64,000 nucleotides of DNA from CBDCYN01 sp965224205 (GTDB lineage Bacteria; Planctomycetota; Phycisphaerae; Phycisphaerales; Phycisphaeraceae). The position numbers and the translations under genes were made by a program. Where the stretch lies: the NCBI GenBank assembly GCA_965224205.1, contig CBDCYN010000023.1, positions 1 to 64,000 on the forward strand. The letters run 5' to 3'. The notes under the pieces are model-generated. The model saw only the letters and a list, made by a program, of their open reading frames with translations. It was not told the origin of the DNA and did no database searches. This document shows, one piece after another, positions 33,353 to 42,351 of this stretch; the first letter of the stretch is position 1; the number at the start of each line of letters is the position of its first letter.

Positions 33353-34855
33353 ATGGCAACGATATTTAAGCGTAAAGAAGATCGGCGGAGAAAGAGAGCG
33401 AAATGGGTCATTCGTTGGTTCGATGCAGAATCGAGCCTGTGGAGAAATAAGACGGGATATACGGACAAAGAAGCATCTGAGGAACTGGGCCGTCGTCTTG
33501 AGCGTGAAGCCGCTCGACGGGCGGAGGGGTGTGAAGATCCCTTGAGCCGCCACAAGCAAAGGCCAATCACAGAACATCTCAATGATTACATAGCCAAGGT
33601 TCGGGCGGGAAACCGTGAAGATCGCTATGTGATGCAGCTTGAGAACCGGACCAAGCGGATCATCGACGGCATCAACGCATCCCGACTGCATGACCTGGAC
33701 CCCGTAGCCATTGAGCGATTCTTGTCACAATTGCGGATCAAGGGGCGGAAGTTATCCGGGGAGACTCGGAATGAATACGTCCGCAGCATTAGAGCGTTTA
33801 CCAAGTGGACGGTCGAAGCTCGAAGGATCGATACGGACCCGTTAGTGAGCCTCAAGCGGGTTGAGCGAAAAGCGATTAAGCGAACCCATCCCCGGCGTGC
33901 TTTGTCTGTTGATGAGATTTCCCGTTTACTTGATGCCGCTGAGCGTCGGCCCGAAGTGGAACTAATGACGGTCCGGCACGGGCCAGATAAGGGGGCATTG
34001 ACGGCCAATGTTCTCCCGGAAGTACTAAAGCGTTCTCGCAGACTCGGAAGAGAACGGCGGCTTGCCTATCTAATCGCCCTTTGGGTAGGTCTTCGTCGCT
34101 CGGAGATCGAAGCCTTGGTCTGGGGTGACATTTGCCTTGATGGGGCTGTCCCTGTCATCCGGTTACGGGCAGAGGCCACTAAGAGCCGGAGAGCAGATAC
34201 CCAAGTCATCCACGGCCAGTTAGCCGACGAACTGCGAGCATTCCGGCCTGACGATCACCAGGAAGGCGACGCGGTGCTGTCTAAAGTCCCCAGCATGAAG
34301 GTTATCCGGGCGGATCTTCGATTTGCCGGTATAGATCCCGGAACACAGGCCACGGGCTACGTTGACTTCCACGCCCTTAGAAAGACTCTCAGCACGATGA
34401 TGGCTGCGGCAGGAATGAGCCAGCGGGCCAGACAAGCCCACATGCGTCACACCGACCCTCGACTCACTGAGAATACATACATGGATGAGGCGTTGCTGCC
34501 GATCGCCAGTGAGTTGGCGAAGCTGCCAGCGATCCCGGACGCGAATGATCCTATCGAGGATGCCATCCCGCTACAGGCCACCGGCACCGACAGCACGAGG
34601 CCTCAGGATCATGCAGCAAATATGCAGCAAATGTGCGGCTCTAAGGGGCATTTTGAGTCATCGCCTGTCACAACCGACGGTCACCAGCCACACCGAAAAG
34701 GCGACGAAGCCGAAGATCGCAAAGCCCTACAACACAAGGGAAATAGCACTCAGAAGCACGGTGTGTCACGGCATGACAAAAGGGGGGAGAAAAAAGCGGG
34801 TGATGGGATTCGAACCCACGACATTCACGTTGGCAACGTGACGCTCTACCACTGA
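33353..34855 (+). CDS. tyrosine recombinase (site-specific integrase), intact
   Basis: 500 residues as read in the integrated state. N-terminal arm/core-binding part about residues 1-165 (ITEHLNDYIAKVRAG, LDPVAIERFLSQLRIKG). The catalytic domain has Arg248 in WVGLRRSEIEALVWGD, His340 and Arg343 in FHALRKT, His363/His366 in AHMRHTDP and the nucleophile Tyr376 in ENTYMDEA. After about residue 410 comes a low-complexity linker. The final residues (GDGIRTHDIHVGNVTLYH) are read antisense through tRNA-Gly(GCC); the stop TGA 34853-34855 lies inside the tRNA gene. It catalyses integration into and excision from that tRNA. Homologue of the broken integrase 1. Confidence 0.93.
   Translation: MATIFKRKEDRRRKRAKWVIRWFDAESSLWRNKTGYTDKEASEELGRRLEREAARRAEGCEDPLSRHKQRPITEHLNDYIAKVRAGNREDRYVMQLENRTKRIIDGINASRLHDLDPVAIERFLSQLRIKGRKLSGETRNEYVRSIRAFTKWTVEARRIDTDPLVSLKRVERKAIKRTHPRRALSVDEISRLLDAAERRPEVELMTVRHGPDKGALTANVLPEVLKRSRRLGRERRLAYLIALWVGLRRSEIEALVWGDICLDGAVPVIRLRAEATKSRRADTQVIHGQLADELRAFRPDDHQEGDAVLSKVPSMKVIRADLRFAGIDPGTQATGYVDFHALRKTLSTMMAAAGMSQRARQAHMRHTDPRLTENTYMDEALLPIASELAKLPAIPDANDPIEDAIPLQATGTDSTRPQDHAANMQQMCGSKGHFESSPVTTDGHQPHRKGDEAEDRKALQHKGNSTQKHGVSRHDKRGEKKAGDGIRTHDIHVGNVTLYH
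34792..34841 (-). repeat. attachment core of the 14.4-kb element, right copy
   Basis: Direct repeat partner of 20422-20471, identical over at least 47 bases. It is the 3' half of the intact tRNA-Gly(GCC) plus a few A residues outside the tRNA. Confidence 0.9.
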
Positions 34856-34866
34856 GCTACACCCGC
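34795..34866 (-). tRNA. tRNA-Gly, anticodon GCC
   Basis: 72 bases on the minus strand. Acceptor GCGGGTG/CACCCGC with discriminator T, D arm GCTCAGTGGTAGAGC, anticodon stem CACGT/ACGTG with loop TGCCAA.. (anticodon GCC), T arm GTGGGTTCGAATCCCAT. No encoded CCA. Target of the 14.4-kb element. ISAs1 begins 68 bases upstream of its 5' end, so its promoter has been left little room; a weak TAGACA-17-TACAAC pair is the best candidate. Confidence 0.95.
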
Positions 34867-34933
34867 GTTACATGATCCATTAATGAGTTGTATCTTCAAT
34901 GGGGGTACTTGTCTAGCGTAATCTGTGTGATTC

Positions 34934-36173
34934 CAGGGCCGTTTAATTCTCTGTTGGTGATCCTCGGATGAGTGCAAGGGCTTCGTGGGGTTGGGCGGCG
35001 TAGCGTCGCAAGGCGGCGGCTTTATTCTTCCAGCCGGCGTGGTTGAGAACCGTCACAGCCAAGTTGCGGATCGCCGCGAGGTTCTGCGGAGCCTGGCCGG
35101 TCCGCACACGGCAGGCGTCTTCCCCAAACGTCACGTCCCGGACGTAGTGCAAGCGGTTTTCGATCCCCCAGTGGCCGCGGGTGAGTTCAAGCAAGCGGGT
35201 GGCATCGGCTCGATCCCGCGAGAGGCTGGTGATCCCGTAGGCCACTTCCGTTGTGGTCTGATTTCGGACCGTGCGGGTGCGTTCGAGTCGAAAGACCTGC
35301 TTGACCCCCGGCCAGTCCAGGTAGCCGTTGAGGGCGGTGGTGCTGGTGAGCTTGCGGGCTTCGATCCGGCCGTGGCCCTTGTTGAGGCTTGAAGCGGTCT
35401 GCTGTTCTTGGCGGCTCAGCCGCTGCTCACGCTCAGAACTCGGGGCGTCGTCGTGGGGTTTGAACGCGTCGGCGATCGCTTCTTGGAGTTGAGCTTGGTT
35501 GGCCTTGACGGCCCAGAGATAATCCCCTTTTTCTTGAGGATTTTCCGCGATAGATCCTTCTGGCAAAACATCGCGTCGCCCGTGACCACCGCCCCTTGCA
35601 CGTCGATCACATCCAACATCGCCAGGGCGGTCTTGTGCTCGTTGGTGGAAGCCGCCACCGCCATCTGACCGATCGCCGCTTGAGCTTCGTGTGCGTAAGC
35701 CGCCAGCAGGTGGATCCCCGGCAGTGGCTCGCCTTGTGTACCGCATAGCCGCTTGCCGTCGACCGCGATCGCCTTCCACCCGGCGATCCGACGACCCCCC
35801 AGCCAGCGGCGGATCGCCCGCTCGAACATCGTCGTGTCGAGCACTTTGAACACATTGTGGAACGTGGCTTTGCACGGCGAGCGATCCCGGGTAAACCCCA
35901 GCAGCCGCGTGAATGGCTCTCCGCGATCCCGGGCAAACTGGGCGATCGCCTCGAGGCTGCGTGCCCCCCCGAGCATCGCCACCGTGGTCAGCGTCAAGAT
36001 CGCCGACAACGGGTGACGACGTCCCGACGGATTCCGTGGGTCCGGGATCTCGCTAAACACAACAGATAACGGTTGATCGGACATCGTCAGGTCCTCCATG
36101 ACCTCAGGGGCTAACGCCAAACTCTACCTTAATCTCATCGGCTATCCCTACGACAGAGAATTAAACGGCCCTG
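34934..36173 (-). mobile_element. ISAs1-family insertion sequence, complete
   Basis: 1240 bases with perfect 21-base inverted ends starting CAGGGCCGTTTAATTCTCTG, the family's usual CAGGGCCG terminus. No target duplication; the right end is fused to a truncated IS630, pointing to an IS-mediated deletion. Confidence 0.92.
34943..36084 (-). pseudogene. ISAs1-family transposase, two frames
   Basis: Starts at ATG 36084 with GGAGG 8 bases upstream. The first frame holds IPDPRNPSGRRHPLSAILTLTTVAMLGGARS, AVDGKRLCGT, and VTGDAMFCQKDLSRKILKKKG, and runs on to a spurious stop at 35416. The second frame takes over at the AAAAAGGGG run (near 35524-35532): DYLWAVKANQAQLQEAI, ARKLTSTTALNGYLDWPGVKQVFRLER, GHWGIENRLHYVRDVTFGEDACR, ending at 34943. 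A -1 shift on AAA AAG would join them. The family normally uses a single frame, so a mutation is more likely than programmed slippage. Confidence 0.82.
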
Positions 36174-36684
36174 GGCACACCCCCGAGCTTGCGACGACGC
36201 AGACCCAGCCGTTTCAAAAAAGCTCGCACTTGCGTCGGGCCGCGACGCAGACCGGTGAGTTGCGTGATCTGATGGCTCGCCTCGTGGATCGTCGACGGCG
36301 GGTGTTGTTCCAAAGACGCCTTGACCTTCGGGCCGTGCGCGTTCAATTGACTGGGCTGACCCCGGTAGCCGTTTTGCCTCAACGCCTCGATCCCACCGTC
36401 GAGGTACGTATTCAAATAACGCTGCACCGTCCGGCTGCTGACCCCTGCCAAGGCCGCGATCTGCCGATGTGCCAACCCATGGCTCTTGAGCCAAACCACC
36501 TGCAACTTCCGCCGCACCCGCGGATCTGGATCGCTAAAACGCCCCCGATCCAACGCCGCCACCGCATCGTCCGTCAATGTGATCTGAAGCATCCATGCCT
36601 CCTGTGTCCAGTGACTTCGTAGTAAAATCAAACCGCTAACGTCAGCCTATTCTACCGATCAGACAAACTCACCCGAGGAAGGTA
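36174..36684 (-). mobile_element. IS630 type a, truncated copy
   Basis: 511 bases matching the right part of the element at 17065-18212, including its right terminal repeat and the N-terminal half of the transposase gene (start at 36592). The left part was removed at the junction with ISAs1. It sits at a TA inside an IS256 copy. Confidence 0.9.
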
Positions 36685-36893
36685 TAAGTTTGGTTGGCCC
36701 GCAGTGAGGGCGAACGTAGTGAGCCCGAGCGGAGGGGCAACCAAACTTCGCGCGGCTACACCGCCACGCTCATCGGTTCTTCCTGTTGTTGTTCCTGTTC
36801 GTCGAGCCGTTTCATATCCAAGTACCGCCGCGTGCCCCAACGGGTACCGGCGACGTGTCGCAGCCTCGCTGCCGAGAGCATCAACGCCGATTG
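36685..36893 (-). mobile_element. IS256 fragment
   Basis: 209 bases matching 11965-12175 of the full IS256 copy with two single-base gaps, covering the hairpin and the last codons of the transposase. Bounded on the left by the IS630 fragment and on the right by IS21 copy D. Confidence 0.88.
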
Positions 36894-37067
36894 TGTGAAC
36901 GTCGGCCAGAAAATGTAGCGCCCGTCGGGGGGCTGACGGTCGGCCCAAAAATGTAGCGCCTTGCCTAGTCCTGAGACTGGGGCGGCAATGGAACAGTTTT
37001 TACTGTTTCACCCCCCCCCAGTAAGGACGCAGACGAGGTGTATACGGATATGTAGTTTTGGACGGAT

Positions 37068-38588
37068 GTGCGGCGTTATGTTCTAACCCAGGGCCACAGC
37101 AAGCGTTCGGCGTGTCGGAAGTTTGACATCCATTGGCAGACGCTTGAGAAGATCCTCGAATACCCTGAACCCCCGGGGTATCGACGGGTCAAACAGGTGG
37201 GCGAGAAGAAGATCGATCGGTTCCTGCCGATCCTCCACCAGATCCTCGAGGACGACCGGAAAGCTCCGCGCAAGCAACGTCACACGATCCGACGGATCTT
37301 CGAGGTGTTGTGTCAACATCACGGGTTCGACGGGAAGCTCACGGTCGTGGGCGACGCGGTTCGGGCGTGGAAACGGGTGCACGCCCAGACGTTTGTGCCG
37401 CTGAGTCATCCGTTGGGTGAGGCGCAAGTCGACTTCGGGGAGGCGACGATCTTTCTCAACGGCGAGGCGGTCAAGGTGGCGTTGTTCGTGATGAGCCTGC
37501 CGTATTCGGACGCGGTGTTCGTTCGGGCCTATCCCCGCGAGTGCACCGAGTCGTTCCAGGATGGTCATGTCCGAGCGTTTGAGTTCTTCGGAGCTGTGCC
37601 CACGCGGATTAGCTACGACAATAGCCGGATCGCGGTCAAGAAGTTCGTGGGATCCAGGAAACGGGAACTCACGGACGGGTTTCTTCGGCTTCAGAGTCAT
37701 TATCTGTTCGACGAGCACTTCTGCCTAGTTCGCAAGGCTAACGAAAAGGGCCACGTCGAGAACCTGGTGGGATATACCCGCCGTAACTTCCTGGTGCCGA
37801 TCCCCCAGGTGCGATCATTCGCTGAACTCAATGAACATCTCGAGCGATGTTGCCGTGCTGAGTTGACCCGGTCGTTACGAGGTAAAGAAACGACCAAGGG
37901 TCAGCGGTTGGACGAGGAACGCTCGGTCATGCTTCCTCTCAAAGAGGAGGCGTTTGAGGCCCGTCGGGTCATATTGGCTGGAGCCAACTCTCTGAGCCTG
38001 GTGCGGTTCGACCGCAACGACTATTCGGTGCCGGTGTCGTGGGCGCATCACCGCCTGACCCTCGTGGGCGACATCGAGACGGTGCGGGTCATGCAGGGGG
38101 ACCAGGTGATCGCCGAACACCTGCGTGACTGGGGCCGTGAACAGGTCCACTTTGACCCGGTGCATTACCTGGCTCTGTTGGAGCGACGCCCCGGGGCCTT
38201 TGATGTGGCCCGTCCCTTGGAGCAATGGGATCTGCCGCCGTGCTTCGGGATCCTGCGTCGCAAACTCGAAGCCGACTGGGGCTCGAAGGGCACGGGCCAG
38301 TTCATCCAAGTGTTGCGGCTATTGGAACGGGCGAGCCTGGGTCAACTCAAGCAAGCGGTGCACAAGGCGTTGGAGTTGGGCACGGTCATCCCTGACGCCG
38401 TACGAGTGATCCTCGAGGGGCTCAAGGAACCCCCCGTGGCGTTATTCAGCCTCGACGGCCGACCGCATCTGAGCGGTGTCCACGTAGCCAAGCCCGATTT
38501 ATCCGCCTATGGCTGTCTGCTTCCGCACCCGCTCCAAGAGACGGCGTCCAGCGATATTTGCGGAGGACTTCCGGGGGGTGCGGCATGA
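37068..38588 (+). CDS. istA: IS21 transposase IstA (copy D)
   Basis: 506 residues from GTG 37068, same protein sequence as copy A; one silent base change was noticed near 38459. HTH and DDE residues are intact. Confidence 0.95.
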   Translation: MRRYVLTQGHSKRSACRKFDIHWQTLEKILEYPEPPGYRRVKQVGEKKIDRFLPILHQILEDDRKAPRKQRHTIRRIFEVLCQHHGFDGKLTVVGDAVRAWKRVHAQTFVPLSHPLGEAQVDFGEATIFLNGEAVKVALFVMSLPYSDAVFVRAYPRECTESFQDGHVRAFEFFGAVPTRISYDNSRIAVKKFVGSRKRELTDGFLRLQSHYLFDEHFCLVRKANEKGHVENLVGYTRRNFLVPIPQVRSFAELNEHLERCCRAELTRSLRGKETTKGQRLDEERSVMLPLKEEAFEARRVILAGANSLSLVRFDRNDYSVPVSWAHHRLTLVGDIETVRVMQGDQVIAEHLRDWGREQVHFDPVHYLALLERRPGAFDVARPLEQWDLPPCFGILRRKLEADWGSKGTGQFIQVLRLLERASLGQLKQAVHKALELGTVIPDAVRVILEGLKEPPVALFSLDGRPHLSGVHVAKPDLSAYGCLLPHPLQETASSDICGGLPGGAA

Positions 38589-39346
38589 GCAAGAGCACCG
38601 TCCTACTGGAACACCACCTCAAGGCGTTGAAGCTGCCGACGATGCTACGCGAGTACGCCAAGATCGCCCGCCGCTGTGCCCAGCAGAACGTGGGTCACGT
38701 CGGGTTCCTTCTGCAACTGGTCGAGCTGGAGCTGATCGAACGTGAACGCCGCGCCGCAGAGCGTCGGCTCAAAGCCGCCAAGTTCCCATCGCCCAAGACG
38801 CTCGAAGGCTTCGACTTCGCCGCCCAACCGTCGATCAACAAAGCCCTGGTTACCGAGCTGATGCGGTGTGTGTATCTCGACCATCGCGAGAACATCCTGC
38901 TGGTCGGTAACCCCGGCACGGGCAAGACCCATGTCGCCACCGCCCTGGGCATGGAAGCGTGCCACCGTGGCAAGAAGGTGCGGTTCTACAAGGTCACCGA
39001 GCTGATGACCCAGATGATGGAAGCTCGCGAAGAGCAGGTCCTGGGTCGGCTCAAGAACCAATTGGCCAAGCTGGACCTGTTGATCCTCGATGAACTGGGC
39101 TACGTCCCAGCCAGCAAGCTGGGAGCCGAGTTGCTGTTCGATGTGATCTCGACCGCCTACGAACGAACCAGCGTGATCGTGACGACCAACCTCCCGTTTG
39201 AACGTTGGGTGGAGGTGCTTGGCAGCGAACGCCTCACCGGCGCGGCGCTCGACCGGCTCACCCACCGCTGCCACGTGCTCGAAGCCAACGGTCCTAGCTA
39301 CCGACTCAAGGACGCCAAGCGGCGACGTAAACCCAAAGACAAATAA
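38585..39346 (+). CDS. istB: IS21 helper ATPase IstB (copy D)
   Basis: 253 residues, ATG 38585 overlapping the istA stop. Walker A and B motifs as in copy A. Intact. Confidence 0.95.
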   Translation: MSKSTVLLEHHLKALKLPTMLREYAKIARRCAQQNVGHVGFLLQLVELELIERERRAAERRLKAAKFPSPKTLEGFDFAAQPSINKALVTELMRCVYLDHRENILLVGNPGTGKTHVATALGMEACHRGKKVRFYKVTELMTQMMEAREEQVLGRLKNQLAKLDLLILDELGYVPASKLGAELLFDVISTAYERTSVIVTTNLPFERWVEVLGSERLTGAALDRLTHRCHVLEANGPSYRLKDAKRRRKPKDK

Positions 39347-39530
39347 TCACTCAGGAGATCAACCAAGAGGCTGGACCAACCCTCCAGCCAGAGATACAGT
39401 CATCCCCGGCGCCACATTTTTTACTCGACGGGCGCTACATTTTCTGACCGACGTTCACAGGTCAAGTGGCTACAGGGGATGACAAACACGTAAACCGAGA
39501 AACGAGCAGTCATTTACACAAATCGGGCAA

Positions 39531-39617
39531 TGCGGTCGAGAGGAGTCGAACCTCCACGGGGTGTTTAGCCCCACTAGGACCTGAACCTAGCGCGTCTGCC
39601 AATTCCGCCACGACCGC
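39531..39617 (-). tRNA. tRNA-Leu, anticodon CAG
   Basis: 87 bases, class II with a long variable arm (GTGGGGCTAAACACCCC). Acceptor GCGGTCG/CGACCGC, discriminator A, anticodon stem CTAGG/CCTAG with loop TTCAGGT (anticodon CAG), T arm GGAGGTTCGACTCCTC. No encoded CCA. A TATACT -10-like hexamer lies on the same strand at 39659-39664. Confidence 0.94.
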
Positions 39618-40704
39618 CCTTGTTTCACAATGCTTTACGTTCCTTAAGGTCCGTCCAAGTATAGCAGATTTATCCGCCCAATCCACTAACCTCCGCCCAT
39701 TGGCGGGATTCTTAGCTGCACCAGTATACGGTCCGCCCGAGGTCTAGCGTATCTGATGTGCGGCTATGATTTCACCGTATGCGGACGCCTCACGCAAACG
39801 TGTCAGTTGTGTGATTCATAGACATCCTTTCAACTTTCTGACCTGTAGATCGGCCTGATACTGGCGTTGTTGGGTAAGCGTTTCACGAAGCCCGTGTTCC
39901 TATTTGTGGGATGATCGACGATTCTGTTGGGATGCGTACATCGGCGTAACGTCGTCGAAGGGTGGTCCACGACGACGGTTGGGCGGGGATCGTTGGCGTG
40001 AATTGCTCGAGAGGTATCTGGAAACGATTGACCTTCCCCAGGGAAAGTGGAGACAACGTGATAGAGACAAAAATTTCAAAAAAAACACCACCTCGTGCGC
40101 AAGATTGTCCTGTTCCTCGGTAATCCGTTAGTAGAACTTAGTCCATATTTGACACACACCGCGGATGGCCGTTTGGGGCCACAGTGATCGGCCCTGTGAC
40201 CGATCGGCCCGGCAGGCGGTGCGGGCGGTTTGCACAGCTTTTGACCTCCATCGGTGGGGGCGCGAACCCTTTTTCTGGGGGCAGGTGTCGTGATGAAACA
40301 AATAGTGGTACATGACGCAGGGTTGGAGGGACCCAAACAATCCATCTTCGGGAGTATCCGTCGTGAGGATAGGACCCCGGTTCTTCATGCTTTTAAAACC
40401 ACTCGCCGAGAAATCTACCGATTGGGCGACCAGACGAAAAACGAGTCCGCGACGGTTGTGGCGTCCGCCTTGCAACGAGACCTTCGGTCGTGCCGCAATC
40501 TGAAGTGTCGATGGCCTGTGCCGTGTCCGCCTCGAACACCGCCACACCTAAGCTTGGGTGGCCTGTGTCCGGAACATCGGCGATGACGCCACCTGCGGCC
40601 GCGACCGCTCGCGATCTTATCCGTTAGGCCGATCTGTTTCTCGTGACTGCTTGAAACCAAGACAAACCCCCAGATAGATCTTCGCAATGCTGAAAGGAAC
40701 CGAC
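39618..40704. other. 1.1-kb stretch without a supportable gene
   Basis: Contains the tRNA-Leu promoter and, near 40029-40055, a solitary sequence like an IS3 terminal repeat (CCTTCCCCAGGGAAAGTGGA), perhaps the scar of a lost element. A frame at 40254-40586 lacks convincing codon character and start signals. The region looks like decayed DNA between the IS pile and the biosynthetic cluster. Confidence 0.5.
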
Positions 40705-42183
40705 ATGTCAACCCCGTACTACTACGGCAACAACCCCTCGAAATATGTTCCGTTCGACCGGCTGTATGCCATCACACATTTTATTATCCCTAATTTTGGG
40801 ACCATGAATTGGGATTGGCAGACGCGGGACCAGGTCGACGAAAACCTCAAGCGTTTTGAAGACCCGGGGGACCATCTCAACGACAAGATCATGATGTATA
40901 TCCATGTTCCCTACTGTCGTTCGTTCTGCCATTACTGCAATTTCAACAAGAACCATTACCCGCACCAAGAGACCAGCAGGCTGGAGAAATACACGGATTA
41001 CCTGATCAAGGAGATCGATTGGTACATGCGTCAGCCCTATGTCCAGGCGCGCGATTTCTCCGGGATCTACATCGGCGGGGGCACCCCCTCGACCCTGCCG
41101 TTAAACGCCATGGAGCGGTTGTTTGCCCATCTCCAGGCTGTCGTCCCCAACTACGAAACGATTGAGAAAAGTTTCACCGGAGAACCACGGACCTTAAAAG
41201 ACCCAGAGAAGCTAACGCTGATCAAGGATTTCGGATTCGATCGTATCACCTTTGGGATCGAAACCTTTAACGAAGTCATCCACAAAAAGATTGGTCGTGC
41301 CGACACGCGCGAGGACCTCGACGAACTGTTCGCGAACATGCACAAGGTAGGGTTCAAGGGCGATCGTTGTGCGGACCTGATGTACGACCTGCCGGGCCAG
41401 ACCCTGATCGACGTGATGTCCGATGTCGAGATCCTGGTCGACCAATACGAGCCCGAAGAAGCAGATCTGTTCGGCACGGTCTATCTCCCGTATCGCCCGA
41501 TGCACAAGCTGATCCTCCAGGGCCGGCTCGAACAGCCCGGGCCGATGTGGGACCTGCTGGCGATGCGCGAGTACACCTACGACTACATGCTCGCCAACGG
41601 GTATCACAACACGATCGCTGAGACCTTTTCGAAACACCCTCATCGCAGCCAGTATCAGACGGCGCACTGCGCCCGCCAAGACATCATCGGGATCGGGTGC
41701 GCGGCCCGGGGGAACGTCAAGGACATGGTCTCGATCAATCCGGACAAGGTCGATGAATGGATGCAAAATATCGACACGTACGGGGTTTCATCGACCACCA
41801 TGCAACCCATCTATCGCTCGGGGGTCTTCGACCGGATTATGGTGATGTTCCCACGCTACAAGGAAATCACCAAATCCTATCTTGATTCATTCCGCGACAC
41901 CGACCGTTACGAACCAGCCAAAGCCATCCTGGATCACCACGTCCAGGTCGGGTGCGTCGAAGAACATGAAGACCGGTATACCGTCACCAAACTCGGGGTC
42001 CTGTGGCACGGCAACCTGCAAACAGATTTCGCCCGCCACGCGATCAACCTCCAGGGCAAGCTGCTGCTGAATTGCATCAGCGACAAGAAGAAGCACTTTG
42101 ATCGCAAGGTCCGGTTCGGGACCAATGTCGCCACAAAGTTTGTCCTCAAACACCCCGAGCTGTACCCGTTGCTGATGAAATAA
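40705..42183 (+). CDS. HemW/HemN-like radical SAM protein heading a lipid/polyketide cluster
   Basis: 492 residues from ATG 40705 (GAAAGGAA 6-13 bases upstream, preferred over the in-frame ATG 40687). The [4Fe-4S] motif CxxxCxYCNF is Cys71-Cys75-Cys78 in PYCRSFCHYCNF, and GGGTPSTL follows as in HemN/HemW proteins. Family members include coproporphyrinogen dehydrogenase, haem chaperone HemW, and tailoring enzymes in natural-product clusters (C-methylation, cyclopropanation). The position before FAAL and PKS genes argues for a tailoring role. The N-terminal extension FIIPNFGTMNWDWQ is unusual for HemW. The next gene starts 168 bases later. Confidence 0.82.
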   Translation: MSTPYYYGNNPSKYVPFDRLYAITHFIIPNFGTMNWDWQTRDQVDENLKRFEDPGDHLNDKIMMYIHVPYCRSFCHYCNFNKNHYPHQETSRLEKYTDYLIKEIDWYMRQPYVQARDFSGIYIGGGTPSTLPLNAMERLFAHLQAVVPNYETIEKSFTGEPRTLKDPEKLTLIKDFGFDRITFGIETFNEVIHKKIGRADTREDLDELFANMHKVGFKGDRCADLMYDLPGQTLIDVMSDVEILVDQYEPEEADLFGTVYLPYRPMHKLILQGRLEQPGPMWDLLAMREYTYDYMLANGYHNTIAETFSKHPHRSQYQTAHCARQDIIGIGCAARGNVKDMVSINPDKVDEWMQNIDTYGVSSTTMQPIYRSGVFDRIMVMFPRYKEITKSYLDSFRDTDRYEPAKAILDHHVQVGCVEEHEDRYTVTKLGVLWHGNLQTDFARHAINLQGKLLLNCISDKKKHFDRKVRFGTNVATKFVLKHPELYPLLMK

Positions 42184-42351
42184 TCCCTGATGCGGGCCGA
42201 CGGGCTCGGACTAGATACGAGGCGGCCCGCCTCCGGGTTGGGCCGTCCGACATAAAAGTTTTGCTTGACCCTAAACCGCAAGAAGACCTACACCGCGACC
42301 GGTTGCCATGCCGACGGGGCATGACAACGACGGGCAGGGAAGATCGACGTG

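Larger units (their letters stand above)
36894..39459 (+). mobile_element. IS21-family insertion sequence, copy D, complete
   Basis: 2566 bases, nearly identical to copy A. Inserted in the IS256 fragment on the left (flank GATTG); the right flank (GGTCA) is unrelated, so no target duplication remains and DNA was lost on one side. Confidence 0.93.

Noticed and set aside
40254..40586. 110-codon open frame
   Set aside because: No Shine-Dalgarno sequence, Arg/Pro-rich composition typical of chance frames in GC-rich DNA, and overlapping frames of equal length.
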